Source: Bacteroidota bacterium (GTDB taxonomy: Bacteria > Bacteroidota > Bacteroidia > Bacteroidales > WCHB1-69). From it: a stretch of DNA of 9,239 nucleotides. Both the position numbers and the translations under genes were made by a program. Below the pieces are notes generated by a model, which had not been told where the DNA came from, did not search any database, and saw nothing but the letters and a program-made list of their open reading frames with translations. Numbering within the stretch: position 1 is the stretch's first letter; every line of letters begins with the position of its first letter. Shown in pieces: positions 1 to 6,121 of this stretch. Location of the stretch: the NCBI GenBank assembly GCA_023392945.1, contig JAEWNB010000123.1, forward strand, positions 1-9,239. The letters are read 5' to 3'.

Positions 1-74
1 GGTTTTCGGGGCAACAAAGTGCTTTCAGGGAACGTCGGTAGGCTCAGGCAACGACATGTCCATTATTCAGACAG

Positions 75-97
75 GTCGCTGAGCCTGTCGAAGCGAC
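75..97. repeat. Hairpin, stem GTCGC/GCGAC, loop TGAGCCTGTCGAA
   Basis: The 5-bp arms at 75-79 and 93-97 are perfectly complementary and enclose the 13-nt sequence TGAGCCTGTCGAA. The next two hairpins have the same loop length and nearly the same loop sequence but unrelated stems. That argues for selection on the fold rather than simple copying of a sequence. Confidence 0.7.
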
Positions 98-108
98 GCT
101 ATTTGTAC

Positions 109-135
109 AGCTCGCTGAACCTGTCGAAGCAAGCT
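109..135. repeat. Hairpin, stem AGCTCGC/GCAAGCT, loop TGAACCTGTCGAA
   Basis: The 7-nt arms at 109-115 and 129-135 pair except for one position, which can form a G-T type wobble in one strand. The loop at 116-128 matches the conserved 13-nt core with one substitution (GAACC in place of GAGCC). It is the second of three consecutive units. Confidence 0.6.
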
Positions 136-140
136 ATCTG

Positions 141-266
141 CTTCGGTACCTGAGCCTGTCGAAGGTACCGTTTGGCGGAATGAATAATTTCCGATTGAGA
201 AACTATTGCCTGTCAAGTTACCACTACTTTCGACACGGGCTATTGAATATGCACTGAGCCAGCTAT
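141..266. repeat. Long direct repeat, left copy
   Basis: About 125 bp align with 7467-7599 in the same orientation. Shared blocks include the hairpin CGGTACC...GGTACCG, then TTTGGCGGAATGAAT, ATTTCCGATTG, CTGTCAAGTTACCACTAC, ACGGGCT and ATTGAATATGCACTGA. A few substitutions and short indels separate the copies. The two copies bracket about 7.2 kb that includes both putative defence loci. This could mark recombination endpoints or simply be two members of an intergenic repeat family. Confidence 0.75.
144..170. repeat. Hairpin, stem CGGTACC/GGTACCG, loop TGAGCCTGTCGAA
   Basis: Perfect 7-bp arms at 144-150 and 164-170 surround the invariant 13-nt loop. This hairpin is the first part of the long direct repeat and recurs at 7470-7496, where the left arm reads CGGCACC and the loop TGAGCTTGTCGAA. 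Confidence 0.75.
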
Positions 267-281
267 TAACTATACCGCTTT

Positions 282-956
282 TTATGGCACATTATTTTTC
301 TTGTCCCATAAATCTAACATAGCTGTCAAGTCGCTATATTCTTCTGCAAATACTCCATCAAGCGTCCCGAACTTATTTTTAAAATCATTAAAACACTGTC
401 TTGCTTTTTTGTCACCCGAAATTGTAGCAATAAATAGTCTGTTTGCAATTTTCATTTTGTCTTCGTCAAGTCCTGCCTGTGCTGTTTCGTATGTTTTTAA
501 AACAGATCGAATTTCATCTTGGCTATATTTTCTAATTTGTCGGTTAACCACAAGTTTTCTAATAACTTTCTGTCCACTGAAAAATATTTTTTCTGTAGTC
601 CAAACGGTCTCTTGATATTTAAAATTCTTTCCTGTTGGTAAGTTTTGTAGTTGGTCAACAAGCAATGTATCTTTATTAACTCTCAGTCGACAATTCATAA
701 CAGCACCCCAAAAGTCAATGATTGTGTCTTGTCCGCAAACAGCAAGAATGAACTCAGAAAAAGTTGTCGGTTTAGAATTAGGGTTTTTATAACCACATAA
801 AACAATTACCTTACCATTGGAAAGGTAAAGTGTCGTGTCAGCTTTTGTTCCTGCAAACTGTGTTTTTGGACAGTCACAATTAGATTTATTATTCTGTCCT
901 AAAACAGTTGTAAAAACCAATACTGTCAATATGAAAATCAATTTTACTCGTGTCAT
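282..956 (-). CDS. Predicted secreted protein of unknown function
   Basis: I do not recognise this 224-aa family. Residues 1-20 look like a signal peptide: MTRVK, then a hydrophobic core (LIFILTVLVFTTVL) and a G20/Q21 cleavage-like site. The mature part starts with Asn/Lys and two close cysteines (C27, C29). Further cysteines at 54, 74, 89 and 188 make disulphides possible in an exported protein. There is no lipobox cysteine at the cleavage site, so a soluble periplasmic or secreted protein is more likely than a lipoprotein. The C-terminal third (about 145-224) is charged and probably helical. The ATG start directly precedes the signal sequence. A CTGTC-type spacer repeat lies just downstream, as with other genes in the window. 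It is probably a stand-alone gene. Confidence 0.7.
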   Translation of the reverse strand: MTRVKLIFILTVLVFTTVLGQNNKSNCDCPKTQFAGTKADTTLYLSNGKVIVLCGYKNPNSKPTTFSEFILAVCGQDTIIDFWGAVMNCRLRVNKDTLLVDQLQNLPTGKNFKYQETVWTTEKIFFSGQKVIRKLVVNRQIRKYSQDEIRSVLKTYETAQAGLDEDKMKIANRLFIATISGDKKARQCFNDFKNKFGTLDGVFAEEYSDLTAMLDLWDKKNNVP

Positions 957-1011
957 TGTCGTTAATTATAATGTGCCATATCGGCTACAGTTTCGCAGAG
1001 TTGCGGTTTTT

Positions 1012-1118
1012 GAAACACTTTCCTGTCAAGCTAAACGAAAGCATGAGCGGGCTATAACGCTTGAATACACACTGAAAACCCATGGCATATACACTTTGTT
1101 CCCGCTTCGCTGTTCATT
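1012..1118 (-). repeat. Gene-downstream spacer repeat (CTGTC family)
   Basis: Positions 1012-1074 align closely with 6035-6098. Shared blocks are CACTTTCCTGTC, AG, TGA, GCGG, CTA, CTTGAAT and ACTG at matching spacing. Each copy lies on the 3' side of a minus-strand gene, here the RhuM remnant. Related but more diverged copies start at 209, 2353 and 7536. The remainder up to the stop codon contains the 20-nt element at 1095-1114 described separately. Confidence 0.6.
1095..1114 (-). repeat. 20-nt element just after RhuM remnant stop
   Basis: TTTGTTCCCGCTTCGCTGTT (plus strand) matches TTTGTTCCCGTTCCGTTGTT at 1632-1651 in 17 of 20 positions. Both lie 4-7 nt beyond the ancestral stop codon of a decayed gene. 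The function is unknown. It may be part of the spacer repeat family. Confidence 0.5.
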
Positions 1119-1455
1119 TTATTCGTCCAATTTATCTATAAGTTTATCAAAATCAGACTGAAATAATGGCGTCTAAATTGTAATGCTTCGTTTTATAGGT
1201 TTTCCCGTCTGAAGCAGTTACCGAGAAATCCTCGGTAACTGAATCTTCATCAAGCTCTCTTGATTTAAAAATATTTTTCAGATGTAATGAAATATTATCA
1301 GAACTGCAATCAAACAAAATTGCCATAAGTTTTTGCGAAAGCCAAATAGTTTCGTTCTCAAACCGTACTTCAATTCCGTCTTGTCCTTTTTGATTAGTAA
1401 AAATCAAAAATTCTGCCGTGCTATTTCGTATTTGTAGTTTTTTCTTATTATCCAT
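1119..1455 (-). pseudogene. RhuM-family protein with internal deletion
   Basis: The first 100 codons (1455 to the stop at 1153-1155) give a normal RhuM-family N-terminus: VRFENETIWLSQ, a helix-turn-helix-like stretch, then KTKHYNLDAIISV. In intact relatives GYRV follows, as in the 329-aa paralogue at 7664-8653. Here it stops. A different frame crossing the stop reads QSDFDKLIDKLDE and ends with TAA at 1119-1121, which looks like the usual RhuM C-terminal tail. The central portion, roughly 200 residues, is therefore missing and the join is out of frame. Both frames read through the sequence CAGTC at the junction, consistent with a short-homology deletion. A truncated 100-aa protein could still be made, but loss of function is more likely. 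Confidence 0.75.
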
Positions 1456-1477
1456 TTTTCAATATTTTATACGGCTA

Positions 1478-1485
1478 CAAATTTA
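1478..1485 (-). promoter_or_regulatory. Candidate -7 promoter element for RhuM remnant
   Basis: On the minus strand this reads TAAATTTG, a match to the Bacteroidota -7 consensus TAnnTTTG, about 23 nt before the ATG at 1453-1455. The matching -33 region is weak. The element suggests the gene once had its own promoter. Confidence 0.4.
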
Positions 1486-1504
1486 CTATTTTTTGGGTAA
1501 ATTC

Positions 1505-1518
1505 TTGAACACGTTCAA
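1505..1518. promoter_or_regulatory. Palindrome TTGAAC-AC-GTTCAA, possible operator
   Basis: Perfect 6-bp inverted arms are separated by 2 bp. They sit 20-33 bp upstream of the candidate -7 element of the RhuM remnant, about where a -33 region or operator would be expected. It could bind a dimeric regulator, but a 6-bp palindrome can also arise by chance in AT-rich DNA. Confidence 0.3.
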
Positions 1519-1631
1519 TTGGGCAAAACAGTTGACTCAACACCCGATTTTAGCGTCGTCGATTTGCAGGTGAGTATTAGTTTATTTTTTTTATTGTTTG
1601 CCACATTGTGAAGACCGTATAAGGGTTGGCG

Positions 1632-1651
1632 TTTGTTCCCGTTCCGTTGTT
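1632..1651 (-). repeat. 20-nt element just after BRO-N/Fic remnant stop
   Basis: TTTGTTCCCGTTCCGTTGTT (plus strand) is the partner of the element at 1095-1114 (17 of 20 positions). It begins 7 nt past the ancestral stop codon of the BRO-N/Fic remnant. Two unrelated genes thus share a sequence at the same place relative to their ends. Confidence 0.5.
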
Positions 1652-1658
1652 TCAATTT

Positions 1659-2218
1659 CTACTCATTTTCTTCATAATAATAGGAATAGTAAATCCCTTT
1701 CATAAACATTTTACGGTCATTTATTTTGTCAGTAAGCGCATTATATAAAAGAGTCTTTAGAGTATTACTATTTGTTGCAAGCCTTTTACTGTACCAACAT
1801 CAATACTTTCCATAAACGAACTTTCGAATAAGGCATACGCTTTTATTTTACTTTTTCCGTCTTTACTCTCATCACTGTAAGTAAACCACTCCATAAAACG
1901 GTTTGCTTTTTTTCCGGGAAATTCCTTGCCCAATGCAATTATGCCGTTGTAATCCAACATATCAGCAAAGCGTTTTTTCCCGTCCGGAGCAAGAAACTTC
2001 AACCGGGTAGTAGCACTAACCACTTGGTTATTTTCTTTCTTTAACTTTGATTTAAGATATTTCCAATAATTACGAGTTTTGGTGTAATCGTCTTGGTCGG
2101 TAAGCAAAGCTATAATATCCAATACACTAAACCACCACTTGGCATTTTGCTCGTCCCAAACAGCTCGCACTTCGCGGTCATTAAAAAAACGTATGGATAT
2201 TTTTGTTTCACTCATCAT
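1659..2218 (-). pseudogene. BRO-N/Fic fusion protein with Fic core deleted
   Basis: The open frame from 2218 to 1757 encodes 153 aa. Residues 5-112 look like a BRO-N (phage antirepressor-type) DNA-binding domain, with IRFFNDREVRAVWDE, WWFSVLDIIALLTD and YWKYLKSKLK. Residues 120-150 (KSKIKAYALFES, IDVGTVKGLQQI) match the start of a Fic module as found in Bacteroidota Fic proteins, which would continue HxxLF... The frame then runs out within a few codons. A second frame across the stop reads TLLYNALTDKINDR, then MFMKGIYYSYYYEENE, and ends with TAG at 1659-1661. That resembles the extreme C-terminus of the same Fic family. The whole catalytic core, including the HPFxxGNGR motif, is absent, so no AMPylation activity is possible. 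An antirepressor-like fragment might still be expressed. The start is ATG-ATG, and either codon is possible. Confidence 0.7.
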
Positions 2219-2248
2219 AAAGTATTTTCAATTCAGCTATTTTTTTTG

Positions 2249-2256
2249 CAAAGTTA
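2249..2256 (-). promoter_or_regulatory. Bacteroidota-type promoter of BRO-N/Fic remnant
   Basis: The minus strand reads TAACTTTG, a perfect TAnnTTTG match, about 31 nt before the start codon. A TTTAC at 2276-2280 lies about 19 nt further upstream and can serve as the -33 element. This is the clearest promoter in the window and supports assignment to Bacteroidota. Confidence 0.5.
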
Positions 2257-2718
2257 TCATAATTTTTATTTTGAAGTAAATTTTAGCGTTATCTTTTAAC
2301 AATGAACTTCAAGAGCTGAGTGTATGTACTGTATGGGAGTGCGGGGGATTATCTGTCAAGTTACCACTACTTACGATACGGATTTTGCTGATGGTGTCAT
2401 AAGATGTCGCTACAAAAATAACAAAATATTAATAATGCAAGAGGGGGAAGATGATTTTTGGGGGAAATTTTAATTGGGTGTTTTTTGCTGAAATGGCTGG
2501 GTGGCTATCACTGCATCCGGCGGTCAGTTTGCGTATTGATTAATGTGCGGAAAACTTGAAAAAAGAAGCTGAACTATTGTGCAAAAACATAAAAAACGTC
2601 GTTTGATTGAGTAATTTACAAACCAAATTACCACTAAACTCCCTCGATTCATCCCAAATATAATGTTAAAAATCCGTTAAGAAACACATAGACTACACCA
2701 AAGATGTAATTCAACCGA
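2257..2718. other. Gene-free stretch between Fic remnant and TIR gene
   Basis: No supported gene is visible on either strand. The stretch includes a partial CTGTC-family repeat at 2353-2390 (CTGTCAAGTTACCACTACTT followed by ACGATACGG), matching 210-240 and 7536-7566. A short plus-strand frame near 2490-2545 (MAGWLSLHPAV...) stops within 15 codons and is not recognisable. The rest is AT-rich sequence without clear structure. It may be the scar of lost genes, since it lies between the intact defence pair and two decayed genes. Confidence 0.5.
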
Positions 2719-2753
2719 GGCTTCTTGCTGGGTGCTGCGCACCGCTTGAAGCC
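2719..2753 (-). terminator. Hairpin directly after the TIR stop codon
   Basis: Outer arms GGCTTC (2719-2724) and GAAGCC (2748-2753) pair perfectly. An inner stem GGTGC (2731-2735)/GCACC (2739-2743) with a 3-nt loop makes it a two-part hairpin. It begins at the base next to the TIR stop codon and would end the caspase-TIR transcript. No strong U-run follows on the minus strand, so it may act as an RNA-stabilising 3' structure instead of a classical intrinsic terminator. Confidence 0.5.
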
Positions 2754-3692
2754 TTATTTATTAGTGGCCAGTTTATTTCTTGAGCCAATATCAGCGATAG
2801 CATTTTCTAGTTTTGTTCTATTTGGAACTATATAATTTGGAATACCAGAGAGAATATAAGTCATATCAGCGTCCATGTAGTCGTCCAACTCTATTATGAA
2901 ATCCCAAACTTGCTCTCTTGTCATTTTTCCTAAAAATAGTAACCTGATTTTCTTCTTGATATTTGTGAGTTCATATTTATATATTCTACTCTCATATTGT
3001 TCATGTATCCCATTTGGTAAATTATATTTTAATCTAATTTTCAAATGAAATTTATTGTACATTTCATTTATCTTGTCATCTAATTTATCATCGTCAATTT
3101 CATCTATTTCTTTGTTGTTATAGTATAGTTCATTTAATTCGTTCATACATAAAAAATATTTATCGAGACGATAATTGGCTGCAGTTATTCCAAAATTAAC
3201 TTCATCTTTATGGTTTGTCAATAAGTTATTTAATATTTCGTCCATTACATCTATCGGAATGACATCTGTGCTGTATAACTTTTCAATAATTTCAGATACA
3301 ATATTCTCTAAATCATTATTATACTCGATAGCTAGTTTGTCAACTAATAGAGGAGAAAACTCGTAAACATCATTAATATCTACATCAAGCCAAATTGGTA
3401 GAATAACTATTTTATCTTTTATAATTTCTTTGCTAATTAATGCGTTAAGTTCTTTTTTTGTCCACTTTTTTTTAAAAAAATTCTTACTTAAAATTACTAA
3501 TCCAAAATCCGAATTTTTAATTCCAATTTCTATGCTTTCTTTTAAACTATCTCCAATTTGTAAAGAAAATTCATCATACCATACCTTTATTCCGTGTTTT
3601 ATCAAAGAGATTGCAAGAGGTTTTACAAACCCTTTTTTATCTTCACTTGCATGACAAATAAAAATTGACTTCTGATTTTCGTAGAATTGCAT
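2754..3692 (-). CDS. TIR-domain protein, likely NAD+-processing immune enzyme
   Basis: Numbering runs from an alternative upstream TTG start (3747-3749). The N-terminal domain, residues about 27-160, is a clear bacterial TIR domain: FICHASEDK (30-38), WYDEFSL (57-63), GDSLKESIEIGI (66-77), SDFGLVILSKNFFKKKW (80-96). The glutamate of WTKKEL (E100) aligns with the catalytic Glu of NAD+-cleaving TIR domains, so the enzyme is predicted to be active. Residues 160-331 are highly charged, probably helical, and not recognised. They may sense infection or oligomerise. I prefer the ATG at 3690-3692 (312 aa), because it directly precedes the TIR fold and leaves a 37-nt gap after the caspase gene. The TTG start would overlap that gene by 20 nt. 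The gene follows the caspase gene in one apparent operon, which suggests the TIR product is the signal that activates the protease. Confidence 0.85.
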   Translation of the reverse strand: MQFYENQKSIFICHASEDKKGFVKPLAISLIKHGIKVWYDEFSLQIGDSLKESIEIGIKNSDFGLVILSKNFFKKKWTKKELNALISKEIIKDKIVILPIWLDVDINDVYEFSPLLVDKLAIEYNNDLENIVSEIIEKLYSTDVIPIDVMDEILNNLLTNHKDEVNFGITAANYRLDKYFLCMNELNELYYNNKEIDEIDDDKLDDKINEMYNKFHLKIRLKYNLPNGIHEQYESRIYKYELTNIKKKIRLLFLGKMTREQVWDFIIELDDYMDADMTYILSGIPNYIVPNRTKLENAIADIGSRNKLATNK

Positions 3693-3729
3693 AATCTTTA
3701 AATTGGCTACAACGGTTGGCAACTGGGCT

Positions 3730-5190
3730 TTATTTAGCTTTATTTTCAAAATCGGATATTGATTTTTTTCGTTTATCGTTCCAATCTTTTATCATTCCCT
3801 TAAAATATTCCAAATCATGACTTATATCTCCCAAAATATTTTCTATCGTTTTTGCATGATATTTAAAAGCTGATATTCCCACGTATGGCCCATTTATCTG
3901 AGTGTCACTATAACCTGTATAATCAAGATAAAAAGATGCCGTTGCTAGTCCAATACCAAAAACAGATTGGTACAGTACAATTATTGTCCCACATGTAGAT
4001 TGATAAATATTAGTTGATTTAAAGTTTGCGGATAAACTTATTATTCTATCATCACCCCAATCTATTCTATTATAATAATGGTATTTAGGTTTGTTTTTAT
4101 TTAATAAAGCTCCAATCATACCCATTCCTCCAAATAAGGGATTGGGTTTTATTTCTTCTCTTTCAGTCGAAAATAATAAGTTAACAGCTTCAACTTTTTC
4201 CTCTCTAGATTTTTCAACAATTTTATCTAAAAGTTTGTCCTGTACTCTAGATTCAAAAATGGATAAATCAGAACCTATTGAAATTTCATAATCTGTAAGT
4301 TCTAAATTGGCAATCCATGTATTAAAAATTGATTCTACCTTAGGTTTAATTTCTTCAAATACTGAAACTCTAACCTCATTAGGTACAATAGGAAAGTATT
4401 CTTTGTCTATCCCTTTAGTTTCAACAGTTCTTTCTTTTTCAGCCTTTTGTGCTGGTTCCTTTTTTGTTTGAGGTTTATCTTTAAATGCAAATGGATAATA
4501 TCCAATTGTTCTATTTTCAATTACAGGTGTTTGTTTAAAATTACTTTCCTTACTCGTTTCTCGTGAAATATAATCATGAATCCTATTTGGAGTCAAAATC
4601 CCGTCCTTATCATAATTTTCTGTGTCGTTTATAGCTTTTATAAAATGATAAGAAAAAAGTCCATGTTTTATATCTGATAATTCTTTTGCTGACTCTTCTT
4701 CTGTTGATGCGTACATAAACAAAATACCTTTACTTTTGGAAAGATACTTATTAATTAAGTCATTATCGACTTTTTCTCCACGAGTCAAAACTTTTCCTCC
4801 AGATTCACAAGCATCAATTACATAGCATTGATAATTCGGTTGCAAATCATTTATCTTATCAAATACAGTTGCTATTTCCATGAAACTATCATGAAATTTT
4901 AAACCTGAATTATCAAATTGATATTTGCCATGGCCTGCAAAAAAGAAAAATATAGAATCTCTTTCAGCTGTATGTTCTTGCCCTATCGTAGTAAGAGCAT
5001 TTTCAAATCGACCTGTAATATCCTTAATCGGGGCTGAATCATCACTTGTTATTTTATAAATGTCCTTATTTTCAAATCCACATTTATTTTCCAAGATTTC
5101 AGCTATAGAATTAGCATCATTAACGCAAAAATCAAGAGGTTTTATGTCATAATCATTGATTCCTATTACTATTGCAAATCTTCTATCCAT
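3730..5190 (-). CDS. Caspase-like (peptidase C14) protease with unknown C-terminal domain
   Basis: Residues 1-235 form a caspase/metacaspase-type domain. The N-terminal strand is FAIVIGINDY, the catalytic His lies in FFFFAGHGKY (H87) and the catalytic Cys in YVIDACESGG (C128). The later GLFSYHFIKAI segment is also typical of bacterial C14 proteins. A charged, Lys/Glu-rich linker (about 237-260) leads to a 225-aa C-terminal region that I do not recognise. That region includes a glycine-rich patch (GGMGMIGALL, 354-363) and a hydrophobic stretch (401-421). Both catalytic residues are present, so an active cysteine protease is expected. It is the first gene of a two-gene operon with the TIR protein. 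In known TIR-caspase antiphage systems the protease is the effector and binds the TIR-made nucleotide. The C-terminal region is the natural candidate for that role, or for localisation. The start ATG follows the conserved leader at 5232-5336. It could instead belong to another caspase-associated defence type. Confidence 0.85.
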   Translation of the reverse strand: MDRRFAIVIGINDYDIKPLDFCVNDANSIAEILENKCGFENKDIYKITSDDSAPIKDITGRFENALTTIGQEHTAERDSIFFFFAGHGKYQFDNSGLKFHDSFMEIATVFDKINDLQPNYQCYVIDACESGGKVLTRGEKVDNDLINKYLSKSKGILFMYASTEEESAKELSDIKHGLFSYHFIKAINDTENYDKDGILTPNRIHDYISRETSKESNFKQTPVIENRTIGYYPFAFKDKPQTKKEPAQKAEKERTVETKGIDKEYFPIVPNEVRVSVFEEIKPKVESIFNTWIANLELTDYEISIGSDLSIFESRVQDKLLDKIVEKSREEKVEAVNLLFSTEREEIKPNPLFGGMGMIGALLNKNKPKYHYYNRIDWGDDRIISLSANFKSTNIYQSTCGTIIVLYQSVFGIGLATASFYLDYTGYSDTQINGPYVGISAFKYHAKTIENILGDISHDLEYFKGMIKDWNDKRKKSISDFENKAK

Positions 5191-5231
5191 AAAATTATGT
5201 TATTTTAATGTAGTATGTTTTCTTAGCCTTG

Positions 5232-5336
5232 TTGCTAACTCCTATATACCATTACCTCACTCCTCAAAAAGGTGTATTCTTTGTCTCTAATAGTAGGAAG
5301 TATTGTGCACCTTTGGGTCATTTTCTGGTAGTAGTT
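5232..5336 (-). promoter_or_regulatory. Conserved leader upstream of the caspase-TIR operon
   Basis: About 105 bp align with 7076-7177 upstream of the 305-aa gene. Shared blocks on the plus strand are TTGCTAACTCCT, ACCATTACCT, a poly-A run, TATT then TCTCTA, and CACCTTTG followed by ATTTT. The block ends 41 nt before the caspase start codon, versus 36 nt at the other locus. Such constant position upstream of unrelated genes suggests a shared regulatory region or a cassette boundary. A candidate -7 element lies just beyond it at 5346-5353, which would make it part of a long 5' untranslated region. Confidence 0.6.
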
Positions 5337-5345
5337 ATTTTTTTG

Positions 5346-5353
5346 CAAATATA
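5346..5353 (-). promoter_or_regulatory. Candidate -7 promoter element for caspase-TIR
   Basis: The minus strand reads TATATTTG, a fit to TAnnTTTG, directly upstream of the conserved leader and about 155 nt from the caspase start. No convincing -33 element is seen. A comparable TAATTTTG occurs at 7320-7327 upstream of the second leader copy, but further away. Confidence 0.3.
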
Positions 5354-5657
5354 CAATTGTTCTCGAAATTTGATTTTTTATTTATTGTTATATCTTTTTT
5401 TTACTCATTTTTAAATTTACCTCATCTTGCAAAATTTTATCGCTTTTACTCTTTAAACTTCTTCTCTCTATTTCTAAGTTTTTGAATTATAAATCATCAA
5501 ACGGACTGGATATGTTTTTCAAGCTTTTCTCTGTTACAAGCCTATAAATCTCAGTGGGTTTGCTGCTCTATTGTTCTAGTACCTCGTGTATGTAGCCCAA
5601 GTCTGTTTTTTACAATGTTCTTTATAACATTGTATTGTCAGCCCAAAACCAATAATA
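5354..5657. other. AT-rich gene-free spacer
   Basis: No supported gene lies here. The stretch is pyrimidine-rich on the plus strand (runs of T and C), and short plus-strand frames over it are hydrophobic translations of T-rich DNA without homology that I can see. The only clear structure is the inverted repeat at 5611-5634. Confidence 0.5.
5611..5634. repeat. Perfect inverted repeat TACAATGTT/AACATTGTA
   Basis: Nine-bp arms (5611-5619 and 5626-5634) flank a 6-nt loop. It lies 24 nt downstream of the 90-aa gene. On the minus strand it is followed by A residues rather than T residues, so it does not look like a rho-independent terminator for that gene. In the plus direction it is preceded by a T-run. 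It could be a 3' stabilising hairpin, a protein-binding site or a recombination site. Confidence 0.45.
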
Positions 5658-5930
5658 TTATTTTCTTTTGTTTAACTGATTTAGTAATTGTTCCATAACT
5701 TCTGGGTCATTTAAACTTGTCTGCTCCACTGGACCGACTGGCTCAGAAGGTTTGATTTCTTTATTCTCCTTATGGTCATTAAGCTTTTTAAGTAAATCAA
5801 TTATTTCAAGTTGTAATTCAATTTGTCTATTTATTTTCCAGTACCAACAATTAACCTCTCTTAATGCAAAAAATAGAAGTATTGCTACAACAAGGATAAT
5901 AATCAAAGCAGTTGGGCTTAAAAATTCCAT
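5658..5930 (-). CDS. Small single-pass membrane protein
   Basis: This 90-aa protein has a strong N-terminal membrane helix (about residues 8-23, ALIIILVVAILLFFAL) followed by the motif REVNCWYWKIN (24-34). A helical segment, likely coiled coil, follows (about 35-52, ending LLKKLNDHK), then a Pro/Glu-rich linker and a short C-terminal helix (DPEVMEQLLNQLNKRK). Small Bacteroidota membrane proteins with an NCWYWKIN-type motif are familiar to me, but I know no function for them. It lies 191 bp downstream of the 305-aa gene with a CTGTC-family spacer between, so co-transcription is uncertain. The start at 5928-5930 is the only reasonable ATG. A role as partner or immunity protein for the upstream gene is only a guess. 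Confidence 0.65.
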   Translation of the reverse strand: MEFLSPTALIIILVVAILLFFALREVNCWYWKINRQIELQLEIIDLLKKLNDHKENKEIKPSEPVGPVEQTSLNDPEVMEQLLNQLNKRK

Positions 5931-6034
5931 AACTATTATTTTTTATTATTATTTATTTGGTTTGAAAACGTCGTCCAGTATTTTTTAAAATATTACTTCA
6001 AAGGAATTTTCGGTATGTTTTTGTTGCCGATTTC

Positions 6035-6121
6035 GAAGCACTTTCCTGTCTAGTTACACAAAAGTTGAAGCGGACTACAATTCTTGAATTTACTACTGTT
6101 CCGTTTTTTTTATACAGCATA
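6035..6121 (-). repeat. Gene-downstream spacer repeat (CTGTC family)
   Basis: Positions 6035-6098 are the close counterpart of 1012-1074. The copy lies directly 3' of the 305-aa minus-strand gene, whose stop codon begins at 6122. The family start CTGTC is at 6046-6050, 72 nt from that stop, compared with about 68 nt at the 224-aa gene and 92 nt at the RhuM remnant. Confidence 0.6.

Larger units (their letters stand above)
1..281. repeat. Left-end repeat cluster, no gene
   Basis: This stretch holds no credible gene. It contains three short hairpins built on a TGARCCTGTCGAA loop (75-97, 109-135, 144-170). It also carries the left copy of a long direct repeat (141-266), whose other copy is near 7.5 kb. 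A further match lies at 31-56, which resembles 7439-7464, so the similarity between the two clusters continues upstream but is interrupted here by the extra hairpins at 57-140. The cluster lies just downstream of the 224-aa minus-strand gene. Confidence 0.7.

Noticed and set aside
1012..1118. Canonical integron attC site
   Set aside because: The conserved end sequences of classical attC sites (GTTRRRY / RYYYAAC) are not convincingly present in this spacer, and no integron integrase is visible. I kept only the broader cassette-like hypothesis.
835..1161. A 108-aa plus-strand frame
   Set aside because: It overlaps the start of the secreted-protein gene, the spacer repeat and the RhuM tail. It is not recognisable and is explained by those features.
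2490..2545. Remnant of a transposase or other protein (MAGWLSLHPAV on the plus strand)
   Set aside because: It stops within about 15 codons and matches nothing I recognise. There are no flanking inverted repeats.
3430..3654. Plus-strand small gene inside the TIR gene
   Set aside because: It is antisense to the conserved TIR domain and its composition is that of an antisense shadow.
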